The notes below the pieces were generated by a model. That model ran no database searches and was not told where the DNA came from. It saw only the letters and a program-made list of their open reading frames with translations. Below are positions 35,863 to 48,900 of a stretch of 64,000 nucleotides of DNA, piece after piece (within the stretch, counting starts at the first letter, position 1; each line of letters opens with the position of its first letter). The DNA comes from Clavelina lepadiformis (Eukaryota > Chordata > Ascidiacea > Aplousobranchia > Clavelinidae): the NCBI RefSeq assembly GCF_947623445.1, contig NC_135240.1, forward strand, positions 4,340,001-4,404,000. The letters are read 5' to 3'. Position numbers and translations under genes: made by a program.

Positions 35863-38800
35863 CTATCTGAAACCCAGCGTTGATGCGGAACAAGTCGTCA
35901 TGCCTGAGCGCACACGACTGGCGGTGCGTGACGAGATCGGCCCAACCCTCCTCATTTGTATGACGTCATTCTTCTCATCTTCAAAGTCCTGTAGTGTAGA
36001 GACCTTCGTCATAAAATCCGGTTTCCTCCGGTTGCTCCGTTCCAGGAACTCCCTGCAAAGATTTCAACTGTCAATCAACGGGTGTAGGTCAAGTGAGAGA
36101 AGAGCTGGAAGGACATTTTCCGACAATTACGATATTTTAGAATAATTTTGATATCTTGGATGAAAATTTAACAACTTGGCACCACGACGCAGTTGGTGTT
36201 TTTAATGCTCACTCTGAATTGTTCTACTGTAGTTTTGAGATTAAGATCATCAAGCAAATTAACTGCACGTGCCTAAACGCTCTAGCGCCATGCAGCGGCG
36301 CCAGTTGTTCATCCATCTCTCCGCTTTTCTTCTTTGACTCCGACATTTCCCTCTTTAGCAGCTCTTCAGGGTCCTCTAGCGGCTCGTCTTCATAGCGAAC
36401 TTTCCACGTCTCTGGCGCCAGATACCAGGCACCGTACTTGGTCTTCACCCAACTCGGCTCGTACGTCGAAGCGTTCACGCCCTGCGCACATCAACGTCAC
36501 AGGTTACACACTGGGGGAATCCCTATCCAATGAGGATCGAGAAACTCACGGATGCACTGGTTGGTGCCGCGGAGGAGGGCTGACTCTTTTTGGCGGACCC
36601 ATTGGGGGATATTCCGGCGGAAACGCGGAGTTCTGACGGCACATTTGAGAGCTCCACCACGTGGATGGGCACGGAGAGAGCGGGCTATTTCACGGAAAGG
36701 ATTTTCAAGTGAATAATTAATTGGTCAACCATACTTAAAATTGGAAATCACAAACTTCCAGCCGACTGCTTATTTGACGTCAATGACGTCATACCTTTGT
36801 TTCGTAACCACTGGCAAACAAACTCATGATTGTTGACTCCTCAACGTTATTGCTGTCGCCGCCAAGATCTGACACCCAATCACAGAAGTCCTTTGTCACC
36901 TGAAGATAAATCATAGTAATGATGCGCACAAGAAAGGAAGATGTTAAAATTCCAAACCTTCTTAATGTGTTCATCCTGGGATGGGGAAGTAGCTCTCTTC
37001 TTTGATCCTCTCCTTTCATCCTTGGGACCTTGATCTTTCCGGAGGATCCACTTGTAAGGATTCCTCGACTTAACCTCACCAAGAGCCCTGAAATGAGTGA
37101 TATTATCGACACATTCAAGACCAGTGTTTCCCCATTCAAACTTACACTTCCTCATCTACGTCTTCTTCATCTTCTTCAACAATATTCGACCTGTTCAGAA
37201 AAATATGATTAGAAGATTTATTTGAAAATGAATCTTCACACGGTATAAATCGTTTAAACAAAACAATCCAAGACTTTGTAAGGGAAGTCAATACACTGCT
37301 CCCAGAAATAGAAATCCTATAATTTAAATATGAACGAAAGAAGTGTTGGGTGTTGCCAATCACATTAAAAGTTTCAAGAGAACCAAAAGATTTTCAATTG
37401 CACAAAATATTTTGTTTTCATTGAGTCACAGTTGCCAATAGAAGCAGCATTTAGAAAGGCATGAGGCAATAATACATGTGCTGAGAAACACATAAATTCT
37501 TGATTTTTTGCCTTTTCTTTTCAACCTATAGCAGTTGTGTTTAATGACATAATAATGTTGGTATTGTGACATCTCTAAATGTTATCACGGCCAAGGTTAT
37601 CATTGTGATGTCAAAGCAGTGTCTATGCTCGGTATTTTCTGAAAAGCTGAGTCACCTGATTATGCTCTGATCTGCCGTTGTTTGTCGATCGGTAAATGTT
37701 GAACTCTGACCAACGTCACTCTCAGTGTCTGGGTTCATGGCGGGGTCAAGCAGGTCAACGACCTCTTCAAACAACTGCAACATTGGGATTTAGTGACGAG
37801 CTTTCAGCATCGAACATCATAAATTGATGATGAAAATGAAAATACTGAATCATGGAGATAAATCACCTCCGGAGGCATTCCTTCCTCTAGATGGGAGTAA
37901 AGAGCAAGGGGATGCTGGGTGAGACCAAACTCGACTTCATCGACGTGATCTCTTCTGATCTGCTGGAGAGGGAGTTGCTTCTCAAGACAGATTTGTGACT
38001 TGGAGAGAGATGGCCGCGGGTGTCTGACAAACAAATCTACTTTGCTGCATATTTGCACAAGATGCTCACAACAATGTGCCGAGTGCAACTTATATTTAAA
38101 CAAGAGCTAGACAAGCTATCCTTAGACATCAAACCTAGTTTTAACATCACTTCGTCGCAATCTGCTCGACAACGAGTCTTTGCTTCGGTTGATAACAGGG
38201 GAAATCCCTTTTGCTCCCTGCATTTTCAAAAAAATTCAAGCAAATAAATTGAATTTTTGGCAAAAGGTTTTGAGCATTTATGCGCAAGTTACCTCTGCAA
38301 TGAACTTTCCTTCGAAATCAGGGGGTTTCCCATCTCTGAAATCATCGATCCCACTTCGAATCAAAATCCAGTTTCTTCCGACCAGAGTTTCAGACGAGGC
38401 TCCCTTGTCCTTTTGTTTGATATATTTTGTTTTTAAACGTTCTTTGTACCTACAAAAGGTCAAGTTCATGTCACACGAGTTGATTGAGGGCTGTTCAAAT
38501 TACTATGACATCACAATTGTTTAACTTAATTTTTTTCAAGCAACACATGCTACGTTTTACTTCTAGTTCATATCAGAAAACCATCTCAGTAAAACTTGAT
38601 TACAGCAGACTGCGCTTATTACGACCACCTTGAGACCGTTTTATTCAAATGGACACATCAACACTACAGTGCGGCATTGACTGGAAATGTGATGTGAAGA
38701 TGATTATTTGAGTTTGTGCAAATCAAAATATCACAAAGATCAACTCAAACCAATCCTGAATCTATTCGTATCAGCATTAAATGCTAAAATTTTATTAAAA

Positions 38801-40038
38801 AGTTGCCAAATCTTGTAACGTGAATATGAAAAATTTTGTATAAACGAGTGAAAAGGCAAAAGTGGGTAAAATAAAACAAACAGAATTTTTGAAACCAAAC
38901 AAATAATTACATGCAACAGAAAAAACTTGAACATAGCTGGAAAGAATAAGCACGGGCCACAATCACTCTTCCTTTAACATACAAATAATTTCCTTCTCAA
39001 TATTCTAAACATTAATTTCTATGAAGAAGTTCTGAGCACAAACTGTAACAACTTGTCTTGAAAAACTTCTAAAAAATAAGATGTGCATTGCAAGTAAAAA
39101 TGGAAGTTATATTAAAAGTTCACCAGATGCCGCAGATGTTGAGTGACCAGGTTAACTTGAAAAAATATATGAAATTTCTTGCAACCCCCGTTTGAAATAT
39201 TGGAAGGTCGATGCCAGAACCAGGCTGGTTAGTACGTTGTGTTGAGATGAGTGATTTGGATGAACTTTAGGAGAGAGTTGGAAATAGGAGAGAAACGTTG
39301 TGTGTTTGGTTCATTCAAGATCACCATTGGCCACTGTTGAAAGTGTGGCACCTGAACGCACGAGATTCATCAATGCGCCTTTTTATCTTCACAGCGAATT
39401 ATAATAAACAAACAAAGAAAAGCTGGTTGTTTGAATGCCAATTTATAAAAAAAAAGAATTGAGGCTTCGGTGCACGTCAAAACACCAAACTTTGTCTCTT
39501 TGCATTATTTCTCATCATGAACAACCGCACTTTTCACAAGGGACCATAATTAGCGATTGAGATCTTCTGCCGATTAACTCCAAAGAGATTTGGTCAACTC
39601 GAAGTTTAATAGATACTGTATTACTGTACGACGTTCGAGCCTTATATACTGTGCTTCTAAGTTGCATAAACTTTACAGTTGTAGCACCGGTAACTTTCAA
39701 AAATATAGCACTTGGCAACAGGTGATTAGTCAAGTTTGAAGTTAAAATGAGTGAAACTGAAAAAAGGAAATTTGGTCTTCCAATTTTTATGGAAACCTGC
39801 TGCTTTCCGTTGTAACCAATTAAGTAACAACCTAAGATTTAAGGTAGTGCTGCCTAATGACAGATCATTCGTGTCATATTGCTAAAGCTGGTTTCAACGT
39901 TGAAGATAAACTTAGTTTTTACACGAAATAATTCATGTAAAATACCTGCAGTCTGCAATTTACTTACCATGGTTGTTGTCGGATAACTTTGTCGGAATTG
40001 TTCGGAACTAAAAGCAAATCGTATTTATTTTCCGCCAT
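35863..40038 (-). CDS. FAM47E-like protein
   Basis: Eleven exons join in phase: 39968-40038, 38293-38449, 38151-38217, 37867-38039, 37656-37774, 37146-37190, 36958-37087, 36795-36899, 36550-36684, 36279-36481, 35863-36052, giving 464 aa. Family strings: QPWYKERLKTKY and GIDDFRDGKP near the N-terminus, then LTQHPLALYSHLEEGMPPE, LFEEVVDLLDP, VTKDFCDWVSDLG, SGYETKPALSVPIHVVEL, KYGAWYLAPETWK and EPLEDPEELL. Human FAM47E associates with chromatin and PRMT5; the role here is inferred. The C-terminal exon (EFLERSNRRKPDF) joins through a weak donor GC/GTTTAG. The small exon 38151-38217 is supported mainly because it restores phase. The start ATG is the first in the exon and has a Kozak-like context (GAAATGG). 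Confidence 0.82.
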
Positions 40039-40148
40039 TTCCAACCAAACCGGCCATCGCTGCCATTTGGTGCAGTTGTTGCATTTGCAGTTGTCATAGA
40101 CAACAAGTTGATAATATTTCATATAATTTACAATAACACATATTTCGT

Positions 40149-40207
40149 GCTTTAAACATAGATACTACATTAACACGTGTTAATGCAGTATTATCTATGC
40201 TTTAAAA
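40149..40207. repeat. Imperfect 59-bp palindrome
   Basis: The arms GCTTTAAACATAGATA...CATTAACAC and GTGTTAATG...ATCTATGCTTTAAAAG are inverted copies meeting at ACACGTGT with no spacer. A few bases are unpaired near the middle of the arms. Confidence 0.75.
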
Positions 40208-40639
40208 GGCATTTATTTAAACAACATTTTTTTTACCTCAATATTTAAAGTTTCATAAAATTAATATATAATAATTAAGATGTGCTATAATTTTTACGTA
40301 TCGTTCCAATAACTTACAAGTTATAAAACAGTTGTTCTGTTCTGCTGCATTCACAGTCCCAGCAATTCTTTTTTACAACGCGTGGATACATGGTTATCAA
40401 GGATGAAACTATTCATAAAACTAAATTGGTCGCACAGTCACTCTGAAGAGCATTTTATTAAAAAAATTTAGGCTGATTATTATTAACTGTAACAGGTTTC
40501 CTTTTGGTCACAATTTGGTCTCTTTTGATAAGATTATTTGATCTTATATCAGGTAAACTTCAGTGAATAGAAAAACGTTCTGTATAAAAAGGTTAGATTG
40601 GGTCAGATCTGTCACCTGTGCGCTTGGTTAACTTTGCAA

Positions 40640-40915
40640 CTTGTCATCCCACCCCCGTTTGCAGATGCCCCAAATCTCTCGCATATTCTTTATCTCAAGC
40701 ACGATTTGAAGAAAAATGCAAGGTTTTTTGGACTGAAGAAGCCGAGCAGGGTTTTCATGGAACGAATCGAGATGTGGAAGAACTTGCTACATTAAAAGGT
40801 TTCCACGGGCAAGTTTGTGGCAATTCATGAAGACTCATTCGACGACACTGCAACGTCATTGAAAGAATCTGAGGGATCAAAGGCATTCTGCGTCGCAATG
40901 GTCGCCAGAACATAA
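40640..40915 (+). pseudogene. Frameshifted open frame of unknown origin
   Basis: Two protein-like pieces lie in adjacent frames. The first includes ARFEEKCKVFWTEEAEQGF and ends near ATLKG at about 40800. The second follows in another frame with GKFVAIHEDSFDD and ends SKAFCVAMVART before a stop near 40914. No intron fits between them. This could be a decayed gene or retrocopy, or chance. I recognise no family. Confidence 0.3.
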
Positions 40916-42154
40916 CTTACATGTGCAGTTTAATGGACATTTATCTTTACATGTTCCAAAGGTTATCATTGATGTGCTTTTTTTAACTTGTGTTTCGTGG
41001 GTTTAACTATTTATCGTTTTAGTGGCAGTGCCAGTTGTTACCAGCAATTATTACCTTCATTTTTTTGAACACCTTTTAATTTTTTTCGTTTCTGTCACTT
41101 TTACCTTTTCAGTAGCGCATGCTAATAACCTGTGGCTTGATTTTTTCTTCCCCTTCGAGCTTTTGACTAAAAATAACATCATTGATTCGTTATTATCCGC
41201 TAGCTGTCGCTCATAACTAACAACACGCAGTAGGGGCTCCCCCATTTAAATAGGAACTCATAAGAATCAGTTGCGGATAAGAATCGGACGTGTTTATCGG
41301 AATGAGTTGACACATTGCTGGGTTGGAGAATGTTTGCTGGCTGGTAGGCCTCGGTTTATGTAGCGCATGCGGTGCGCCATCATTTTTATATTGACATTCT
41401 ATGCATAGCAGAGATAGTGGTCCTATTCAGATGAAGGTGATTCCAAATGTTTTAAACACAGTGCGGAGGCTTTGCCAGTTGCCTGCATCGTTTACGAACA
41501 ATTAGAATTGTGTCGTCAAAGACTCTCAGTTAGTTGCTTCTGTAGTTTAGCTTCTAATCTTGGCCTATGGTTTGGTGACGTCTGTGTCAGTTTGTGGGCC
41601 ATAGGCTGACTGCTTTCCACACCACCTGCCAGTCCGCGCTCTGCTGACGTCACAGCCTTCAGAGATAGACAGCCACAAGCCGCTGCAAGCTTATTTTAAT
41701 ATTTAGGTGAAGAGTTGGATGTATCTCATGAAGTTGCACAGTTCAAGGACACTCGAGCACTTCCCTCTGCTTCCCTCAAGTGCTTAAGCGCTGAGTTATG
41801 AGTCATTAAATGAGCGGCTGATGTAGATTTTCATCCCAGGAAAATTAGTGTCTGAAGTGTGGATGAATTTAGACGCGTTTCGAAACAACAATCATGGAGG
41901 AGGTTCGGTTGTGTAACAAGATTTTTGTGCAGGTTCATAGGGTCCAAATACTTTCTAAAATGTTCTGATAGCTAATGGCTGCTGATGAGGTTAAAAAGTT
42001 GCGATAAAGTTGATAGAACTAGTTATGATGGTTCATATTTCATTGCCCGCAAATCCAGTATTTTAACATTTTTGATAATATATATCAACCAGTCACCTAT
42101 GTCAAGAGATTGAACGAACTGTTTAACATTGCGGTTTCTGATATTGTGGAATAG

Positions 42155-42436
42155 CGTGGTCCAACTTCTTTTCATCGCGGGCCAAAATCAAAAAATTTTT
42201 TTATCTTGCGGGCCAATGTTTTTAAATCAGAACTGAAGAAATGTGAAATTAGAACTGAAGAAAAATGTGACATTGATATTAGAACTGAAAAAATTTCTCT
42301 TTTTTAATTAAAACTGAAATTAGAATAGTTCAAAATTTTTAACTATTAATGCTGATCAATGTGACCGCCCACCAAAGTTGGCCCGCGGGCCTGCAGTTGG
42401 ACCACGCTGTTGGACCGCCGCTGCAGTTGGACCACG
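42155..42436. mobile_element. Degenerate hAT-type MITE
   Basis: The ends CGTGGTCCAAC and GTTGGACCACG are inverted repeats, and GCGGGCC strings lie inside both ends. The flanking octamers TGGAATAG (42147-42154) and TAGAATAT (42437-42444) match at 6 of 8 positions, as expected for an aged target duplication. The right end carries a partial repeat of the terminal sequence. Confidence 0.6.
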
Positions 42437-42444
42437 TAGAATAT

Positions 42445-45400
42445 CTGAATAAATGTGAAGGTTTCAAGCATTTGTTTAAAAACAATGTGCAACTAGCAGT
42501 TGACATTGACATTGACAAGCAACTAGCAGTTGACAATGACACAAAGCGTTGGTACAAGTTTGATTGTTGAAAGCAAGGTACGTGCACACATGAGTAACAT
42601 TTGGAAAATTTTTCACACATATTTTCATTTAATTTATTGTCAACTACAACATCAAATTAAACATTGAAGTATCGATGTACGGCTATTAGCTATTATGCTT
42701 TGCTACAGTGCAGTTTAAATTACATATTTTGTCAGAGAAGTACTTAGTACTTAGCTTTAGCCTCTGCACACCTTTTGTAAAACTTCTCACAATTTCATGG
42801 TAAAGTCTTGCACAGATCACACAAAAGCTGGAGGAAAACTGCTTCCAGTCTCTTATGAAGTTTTGAGAAAATTTAACTTTCTAAAGGAAATTTAGAAAGC
42901 GAGCACACGATCGTTCTTTAACTGTTCATTGTTAATTCATTATTTAATGCTTTTTATGTTTTTGTTGCTCACGTTTTACCAAGATTAGCCGACCTGCAAC
43001 AAATGAGAGTTGTGGCGATGTTGCCTTAGTTCATTTTGGTCATATTTTGATCATACTTTCTTGTCTTAAAGTTGCACGATAATGATTTAATTTGACTGCT
43101 TTCCACAAAAACTATGTCTGAATATTTAACGGAGAAATTTTGATCTGTGTTTGCATCGGCATAAAAATCTAAAATCAGTTCTGTGCTGGTCAGTGTGATT
43201 TTTATTACTCGTTGACGGTTTGTGTTTGGTGATTATCTATCTTGTGACGACATCACAATTTGATGTAAATAGGTGCAGATTAGTCACAGCAACTAGATTC
43301 ACAGATTTCTATCAGAGAAAGTTGTCTATTTTTTGCCCAACTTATTTCATTCAATAACTACACTGGGAGAGATGGTATCTCCAGAGATTAGGCATCTAGT
43401 GCAACTTCTATTTAATTGGTGTCTTTAGACTTTAAATATGGCATCCGTCCTTAATATGCTCGTGGGAATATGTTGCTGCTATAATAAGGAGAGTGGATAG
43501 TTGCTACAGAGAGATCAAAGCATGGCCAGTTGCTCAGCTCATGACCAGTTTCAAGATAACTTGACTGAGATATTTTCATTAGTGAGGCTGCCAGCATCAG
43601 CTTCTTGTTTGTCTCAAATAAGGCTCAAGAACAAGTTTGAGCGTCGATTGAGGTGACAACAATGACATAACATTGAGCCAATTAACCAGTCTGCTATGAT
43701 ATTTGTGGATGAAGTTTTTGTGCAGGTTGTTGACGCTTTGATGTTGTGACCCGTGTTAATAAATGCGCTTGATCACACCCAGAGCCTCGCTATGTCAGGT
43801 CTTGTTTGCTTTGAATAATAATTGACCTGCCCCGTTCATTGAGAGTTGCACCGACCTGGCTCAGATCGATGCTGAATCGCGCGAGGAGGGAGCGCGCACA
43901 ATGATACAGGGAGGACGTAATTAGAGGGCCCCAGCGCACGTGTTAAGGCCGCTGTTGTCTTTCGTTTGTTTGGTCATGGTCGATACAAATGTGGTCACTT
44001 ATTGTGGCGGCACCGCACCAAGCTTGAGTGCCAGGCCAGGCAAGACAAGGCGCCAAATAGAAGCAAGTTCTATTTGAACTTGGAATTTCATCAAATTTAC
44101 TTTGATATTACTCAGAAGATTTATTCGAAAAGCGCTTTTAGATTTTGTCCATCATGACGTAAATGCGCTTGTCGCCGAGAACTTGATTGCTTGAGAAATT
44201 CGTGGTCGATTCTGGTTATGACCAGTTTGTTGTAACTTGATCGATGCGATGTGAGATGGAAGCGATGACACGCGCAGTTGTAAATGGAGTTGGTTGTGAA
44301 TAAATGATGACTTGTTTGGATGATATTGATTAATAAAAGCCACTTTCTGCTAGGCTCATGTTTACGTATAATCGAGCGATCGTTAAAATCGGCGCCCCAA
44401 TGCTTATTTGCCGACCTTCTTAACAACTTTATTGCCCCAGTTGTCCATGTTTGACATGGTGCAGTTTTAATTCCATCAAAGCTTTGAAAAGTTGCTTCGG
44501 GCTCCATAACCTCGCTCGTTTCGTCTGCGTCGATGTGGAACATTATGATGTCATAATTGGTCGTATACGTGGGAATTTTGTGTCGGAAGTGTTTTTCCAA
44601 CGAGATTGTTTGTTCAATTAGGGCAAATGTTTAATCATGATAAATGTTTTCATGTAATAGGTTATCCATTAATAGTAGGAATAGATGTTACATTGCCGTC
44701 TGCCGCCGTAAATCATCGGTGTCAAATAACTCGTCTGATGCCGGTGTCTGGTTTTCATTCTCCCGGTCCGACAGCTTCATGCCATCGAGTTGTTGTTTCT
44801 TTTGTCTCGGCGCTTAACCCGGGATCAATCGAAGCAAATAAACTGGCAGCTTGCCAATAAAGTTCAAGTTCATCACTGCTACATGACCTATGAAGTAATA
44901 ATGCAAGTTGGGGGATGCATTGTCACAAACGCTTACCTGAATGCATTATTTATTATGGCAAGACCTAAGAATTAGGTTTAAAAATGTCTGATCTAGTAAT
45001 AAGTTGATCAGTCGCCTTACACCCAAGCGCGCCAAATAAAGTTTTATTTGCCCGTCAAATATTTCCTCTCATTCGAGGTTGTCTGATCGGGTGAGGCGGC
45101 GTAAGAACTAACACCAAAGACAAATATTACGTCATGGTGTTACGTGTACGATGTGAAAACTGTAGCAGTTTGTTCGCGTTTCGAAACAAGTTTGTGAGTG
45201 ACGTCAGTTTATAGAACTAAGTTTATATTTTTTGTTTTGCAGAATAAGCTGGTGCTAGGTTTAAATTGAATGATATTTTGTTGGATAAAAGACATCATAT
45301 AACGAAGAGTACAGCGCATCAACACATCTTGCAGGTGAGTCGTTCGTTCAGACTGCCGCTTATTTCTACTAATTGGTGCATTTCAACTTTTTCTCAGTGG

Positions 45401-45607
45401 AAATCTTTGTTGATATATCTCCATTGCTGCGATCCTTTTAAGCTAAACTGAAGGATTAAAAAATACTCAAAATATTAAAACTTAATCCTCTGCTTTCTAC
45501 CTGGCTGGCGTTTTAATCCCGGGCTCGCCTCAACCACCGCGAGCATTTTATCGCGGACACACCTGCGTTTGCACAAACTTCAACCTCACGTACAGTTCAA
45601 GGCCATG
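42445..45607. other. Intergenic region
   Basis: No gene is supported. A 159-codon open frame on the minus strand (44121-44600) has no recognisable domain and no convincing splice context. Several TGACGT-type motifs occur. Confidence 0.4.
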
Positions 45608-45615
45608 ATCTACAG

Positions 45616-45964
45616 CAGTGCTTTTCAACCTGTGGGACGGTACGCACTTGTGCGGTTGAAAAAAATTGCAGTGCGGATGACAAACGCGGTGCGGATGAGT
45701 GCGGATGAAAATTGTGCATATTTTTTACTTTTTCTGACTTGGAATTATTCAAACAAACTTATTCATTTGGAGCTTTGGAGCAAGAAGTTGTGCCTAACTG
45801 GTCTGAAATTGCCAGAAACATTCAGCAGCAACCGAGTCATTGATAAAAGTTGTTAAGTCTCTTCATTTTCTTTTGTGTAATAATTTTCGGTTGGTTTAAA
45901 GTGCGGATGAAATTTTTGCGAAAAAAAATGTGCGGATGGTTCTCAAAAAGGTTGAAAAGCACTG
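45616..45964. mobile_element. hAT-type MITE with exact 8-bp duplication
   Basis: A 349-bp element with 16-bp inverted repeats (CAGTGCTTTTCAACCT at the left) and exact target duplications ATCTACAG at 45608-45615 and 45965-45972. GTGCGGATG repeats lie inside. No transposase. Confidence 0.92.
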
Positions 45965-45972
45965 ATCTACAG

Positions 45973-48900
45973 TAACTATTTCACGTTTTATCAGTGCTAA
46001 TTATCGCAACACCATGCGATGTGACGTCACAAGGTTTCAGCGATGATTCCGCGAGTGCTTAAGTTTGTGGGAATTCGACGATGACGTCAGAGTTCGAAAT
46101 ACCGTTGTTGCCAGACTCAGGGGGCGAGCCACGACTTTGGTAACGATCAGGAACTTTCTAGATGGCGCCATCAACCAGCATACTTCAGTTTAACAGAAAT
46201 AATAAATTTCGTCTAAAATCACAATCTGGAATTTCCTTCCATCGATTTCTCTCCAACCCATTATGACTCACAATGCGCCCACGTTTTCTTACGTATTACG
46301 TCACTACAGTTTACGTATGCCCAATCACGTAATGTTTTGTTGAAGTTGGGATATGCAGGAAGAGTGGAATATCGTGGGAATAGCGCGAGGCCGCTGGAGA
46401 GGTTTTTATGGTTGCGTGTAATTTAAATCGTTAAAATCTCGACATTTTGCTCGAACGAAACCTCGCACCCTGTAACACAATCCTCGCTTACTCAGCCTGG
46501 CAATTGAGAAGTTCACGGGAAATTCGCTGAAATAATTTTGTTTTGAAAACCTGTCTCGACTCACCCATTTCGCGAGATAACTCGTCGAATAAGCCGCCGA
46601 TTTCAGGGAGTAAATTTGGACGATTTAGTTGAGATCTAGACAGGTTTATAGTGGCGTCATAATCATTCCAGTATTTGATATAATAATGGCAAAGCTAATA
46701 CCAGCTGCGGGCAGTGATGTCAATGTCATTATTCCCGACTGATCTTGGGTTGAAAGCTGGACGGTCGGATCCAGCTGCGCACATTCTGGCACATTTTGAA
46801 AAGGAAATTGCCGCTGAGGTGTCAGTCATAGAAAAGCAGAAATTATTTATTTTCAAATTTCAACTTTTTATGAAAACCGTGAGAGGGAATGAGTGTATTT
46901 GTGATGTCATGCTTCCGTAATAATCGTTGCATTCTGGTGAAATTTCATTCATTTAATCGAATCAACTTTATTGGAAACACGTGGCTGGGTTAAAAAGTAG
47001 AACCAGCGTGCTCTAGAGATTTGAAATCGATTCCGTGTTCTTCGCTTTCAATTCCTTTGAAAACTTTCAACAATGGCCGCGTTGAAACTCGTTCTTTCAT
47101 AATCCTCCTCATTTAGTTCCCGCTTTCATCGCTTTCCTTCGAGCGATAAACAAACTTTCGAGTGATGACGTCATTTTATCCCTTGTCGTCACGGCAACGA
47201 GCCCGAGGCGCTGGTGATTGTTCCGCTGCAGTCGCCATTCTACAATTGATTTTATTCGACTTCCTTATAAGGGCTGCCATGAATCTTGTCATCTTCGCTT
47301 CGTTGTTGAACTTGAACTTTTGTTCGTCTTGAACTTCACCGGCCAAGACGAGCAGCATCGATGTTGCGTCCATGACCGGATGTTTCTTTGTTCGATTTTG
47401 ACGTCACAAAGCAATGAAGCATCGCTTATGAAAGTAGCGCGCTATCGCTACTTGCGCTCCAATTGTCATTTGTGTCAAGTCAAGCGTATCGGCCATTTAT
47501 GCCGTCACAGCTGTCAATCAAGTGGCCCTGCCCTTGGTAAGTGACATTCCGGCTCCACAACTCTGCATGGGCCACGCCACACAGGGAAGCCATTAGTGGA
47601 CCGCTTTGATGTCCCGCTAATGGGGTTCACGGGCAGCAGATTCATGAATGAAATTTGATTTTTCAGTTTCACGAGACATGAGCCGTTCATATCACGTGAT
47701 GTTTTGCAAGTGCCGACATTAATAGTTTCACGAAGGAATTCACGCGGTCGAATGTGGTTGGACATAATCCTCTCTGTGTTGTGATCAGCGATATCGTCTG
47801 CGGGCGACCATCCTGTCCCGATCGAGCGCCCGAGTTTAAGCGCACCAAGTATGGAACTCGCGTCACTTTGCGGCTCATCGCGAATTATTTCGGGAAAATT
47901 GCAACTAAGCGTCGAAGAAGGAGCCATTCTCATAAACGTCGCCTTGAGGTTAAACGGGAATTCGCTTTTTATCGAGGCAGATCGCAAAATTAAAGGTGGA
48001 CGCGAGATGCCGGTGATACCGAGCAACTTAATACGTCATACGCGTTGTTAATTGCGTATAGTGACGTAATAGTGAGCAGTGGATAGTTGTGAATAAGAGT
48101 GTTCCGGTTTCAAATTTATTGAGCTTTTGAATTCTTTGCCCTTTTTGATGCTTGAAGCGAGCACGTGACCACGAAGACAGCTTCGTACCAGTGACGTCAG
48201 ATTAATGAACTTTTTCAGAAAAAATTAGGTTGCTATGAAAGCTCTCTGCTGCCATGTTGTGGAGATGGAAAGCGAACAACGAAATTATGACCAAGGTGCA
48301 TATCACGTGACTTTCTCATTGATTTTACAAATTTGTGCACGCATTTGATTATGACGTCATAAAACTTTTTATTACCGATTGATACGCTCGTTGGATCCCC
48401 AGCGTACTTGCAACGTCACTTGCGTCGTTTTAGCAACACGTCATCTGCTGATGTCATTGGGATTTACCTGTGCCTATCATGATGACATCACATCCGAGAT
48501 ATGAGCTTCGCATTTATGATTTTAGAAGTATTATGACGTCATACAAGCTAAACTCAAAACGGTGGGATTCCCCCGGTATAAGTTGAAGTTCCTTCGCTTG
48601 GTTGTGTCGGGGAAAGTGCGTTTAAGTTACTGGATAAAGGTTTCAGGACATTGAGGGATCAAAGGTCATGACCTTAAATTTTCGTCAGGGGATTATTTAC
48701 AATCTGAACCCTCATAAACCTGTCCCATGCTTGACATACTCCCTCCTTAATGGCCAGTTACCTTGTCGGCTGACTAACAGTTACTATGTGTGACGTCATA
48801 TTGGAGGTGCTTGTGATGCTACTGGATGCGCTTCAATGGTTATGACATAGTAACCGCATACACTATTTTTTTTTTAATAAAAGGAATACTTTTTCTGCTT

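Larger units (their letters stand above)
40039..42146. other. Intergenic region 5' of the FAM47E-like gene
   Basis: Holds the FAM47E-like promoter next to 40039, a palindrome at 40149-40207 and a frameshifted plus-strand open frame at about 40640-40915, both listed separately. The rest shows nothing I can name. One TGACGTCA lies near 41645. Confidence 0.4.

Noticed and set aside
40149-40207. microRNA precursor
   Set aside because: The palindrome has no terminal loop at its centre, so it does not look like a pre-miRNA hairpin. It is kept as a DNA palindrome.
44121-44600. Minus-strand open frame of 159 codons
   Set aside because: No recognisable motif, no splice context and ordinary composition. 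A frame of this length can arise by chance in 64 kb.
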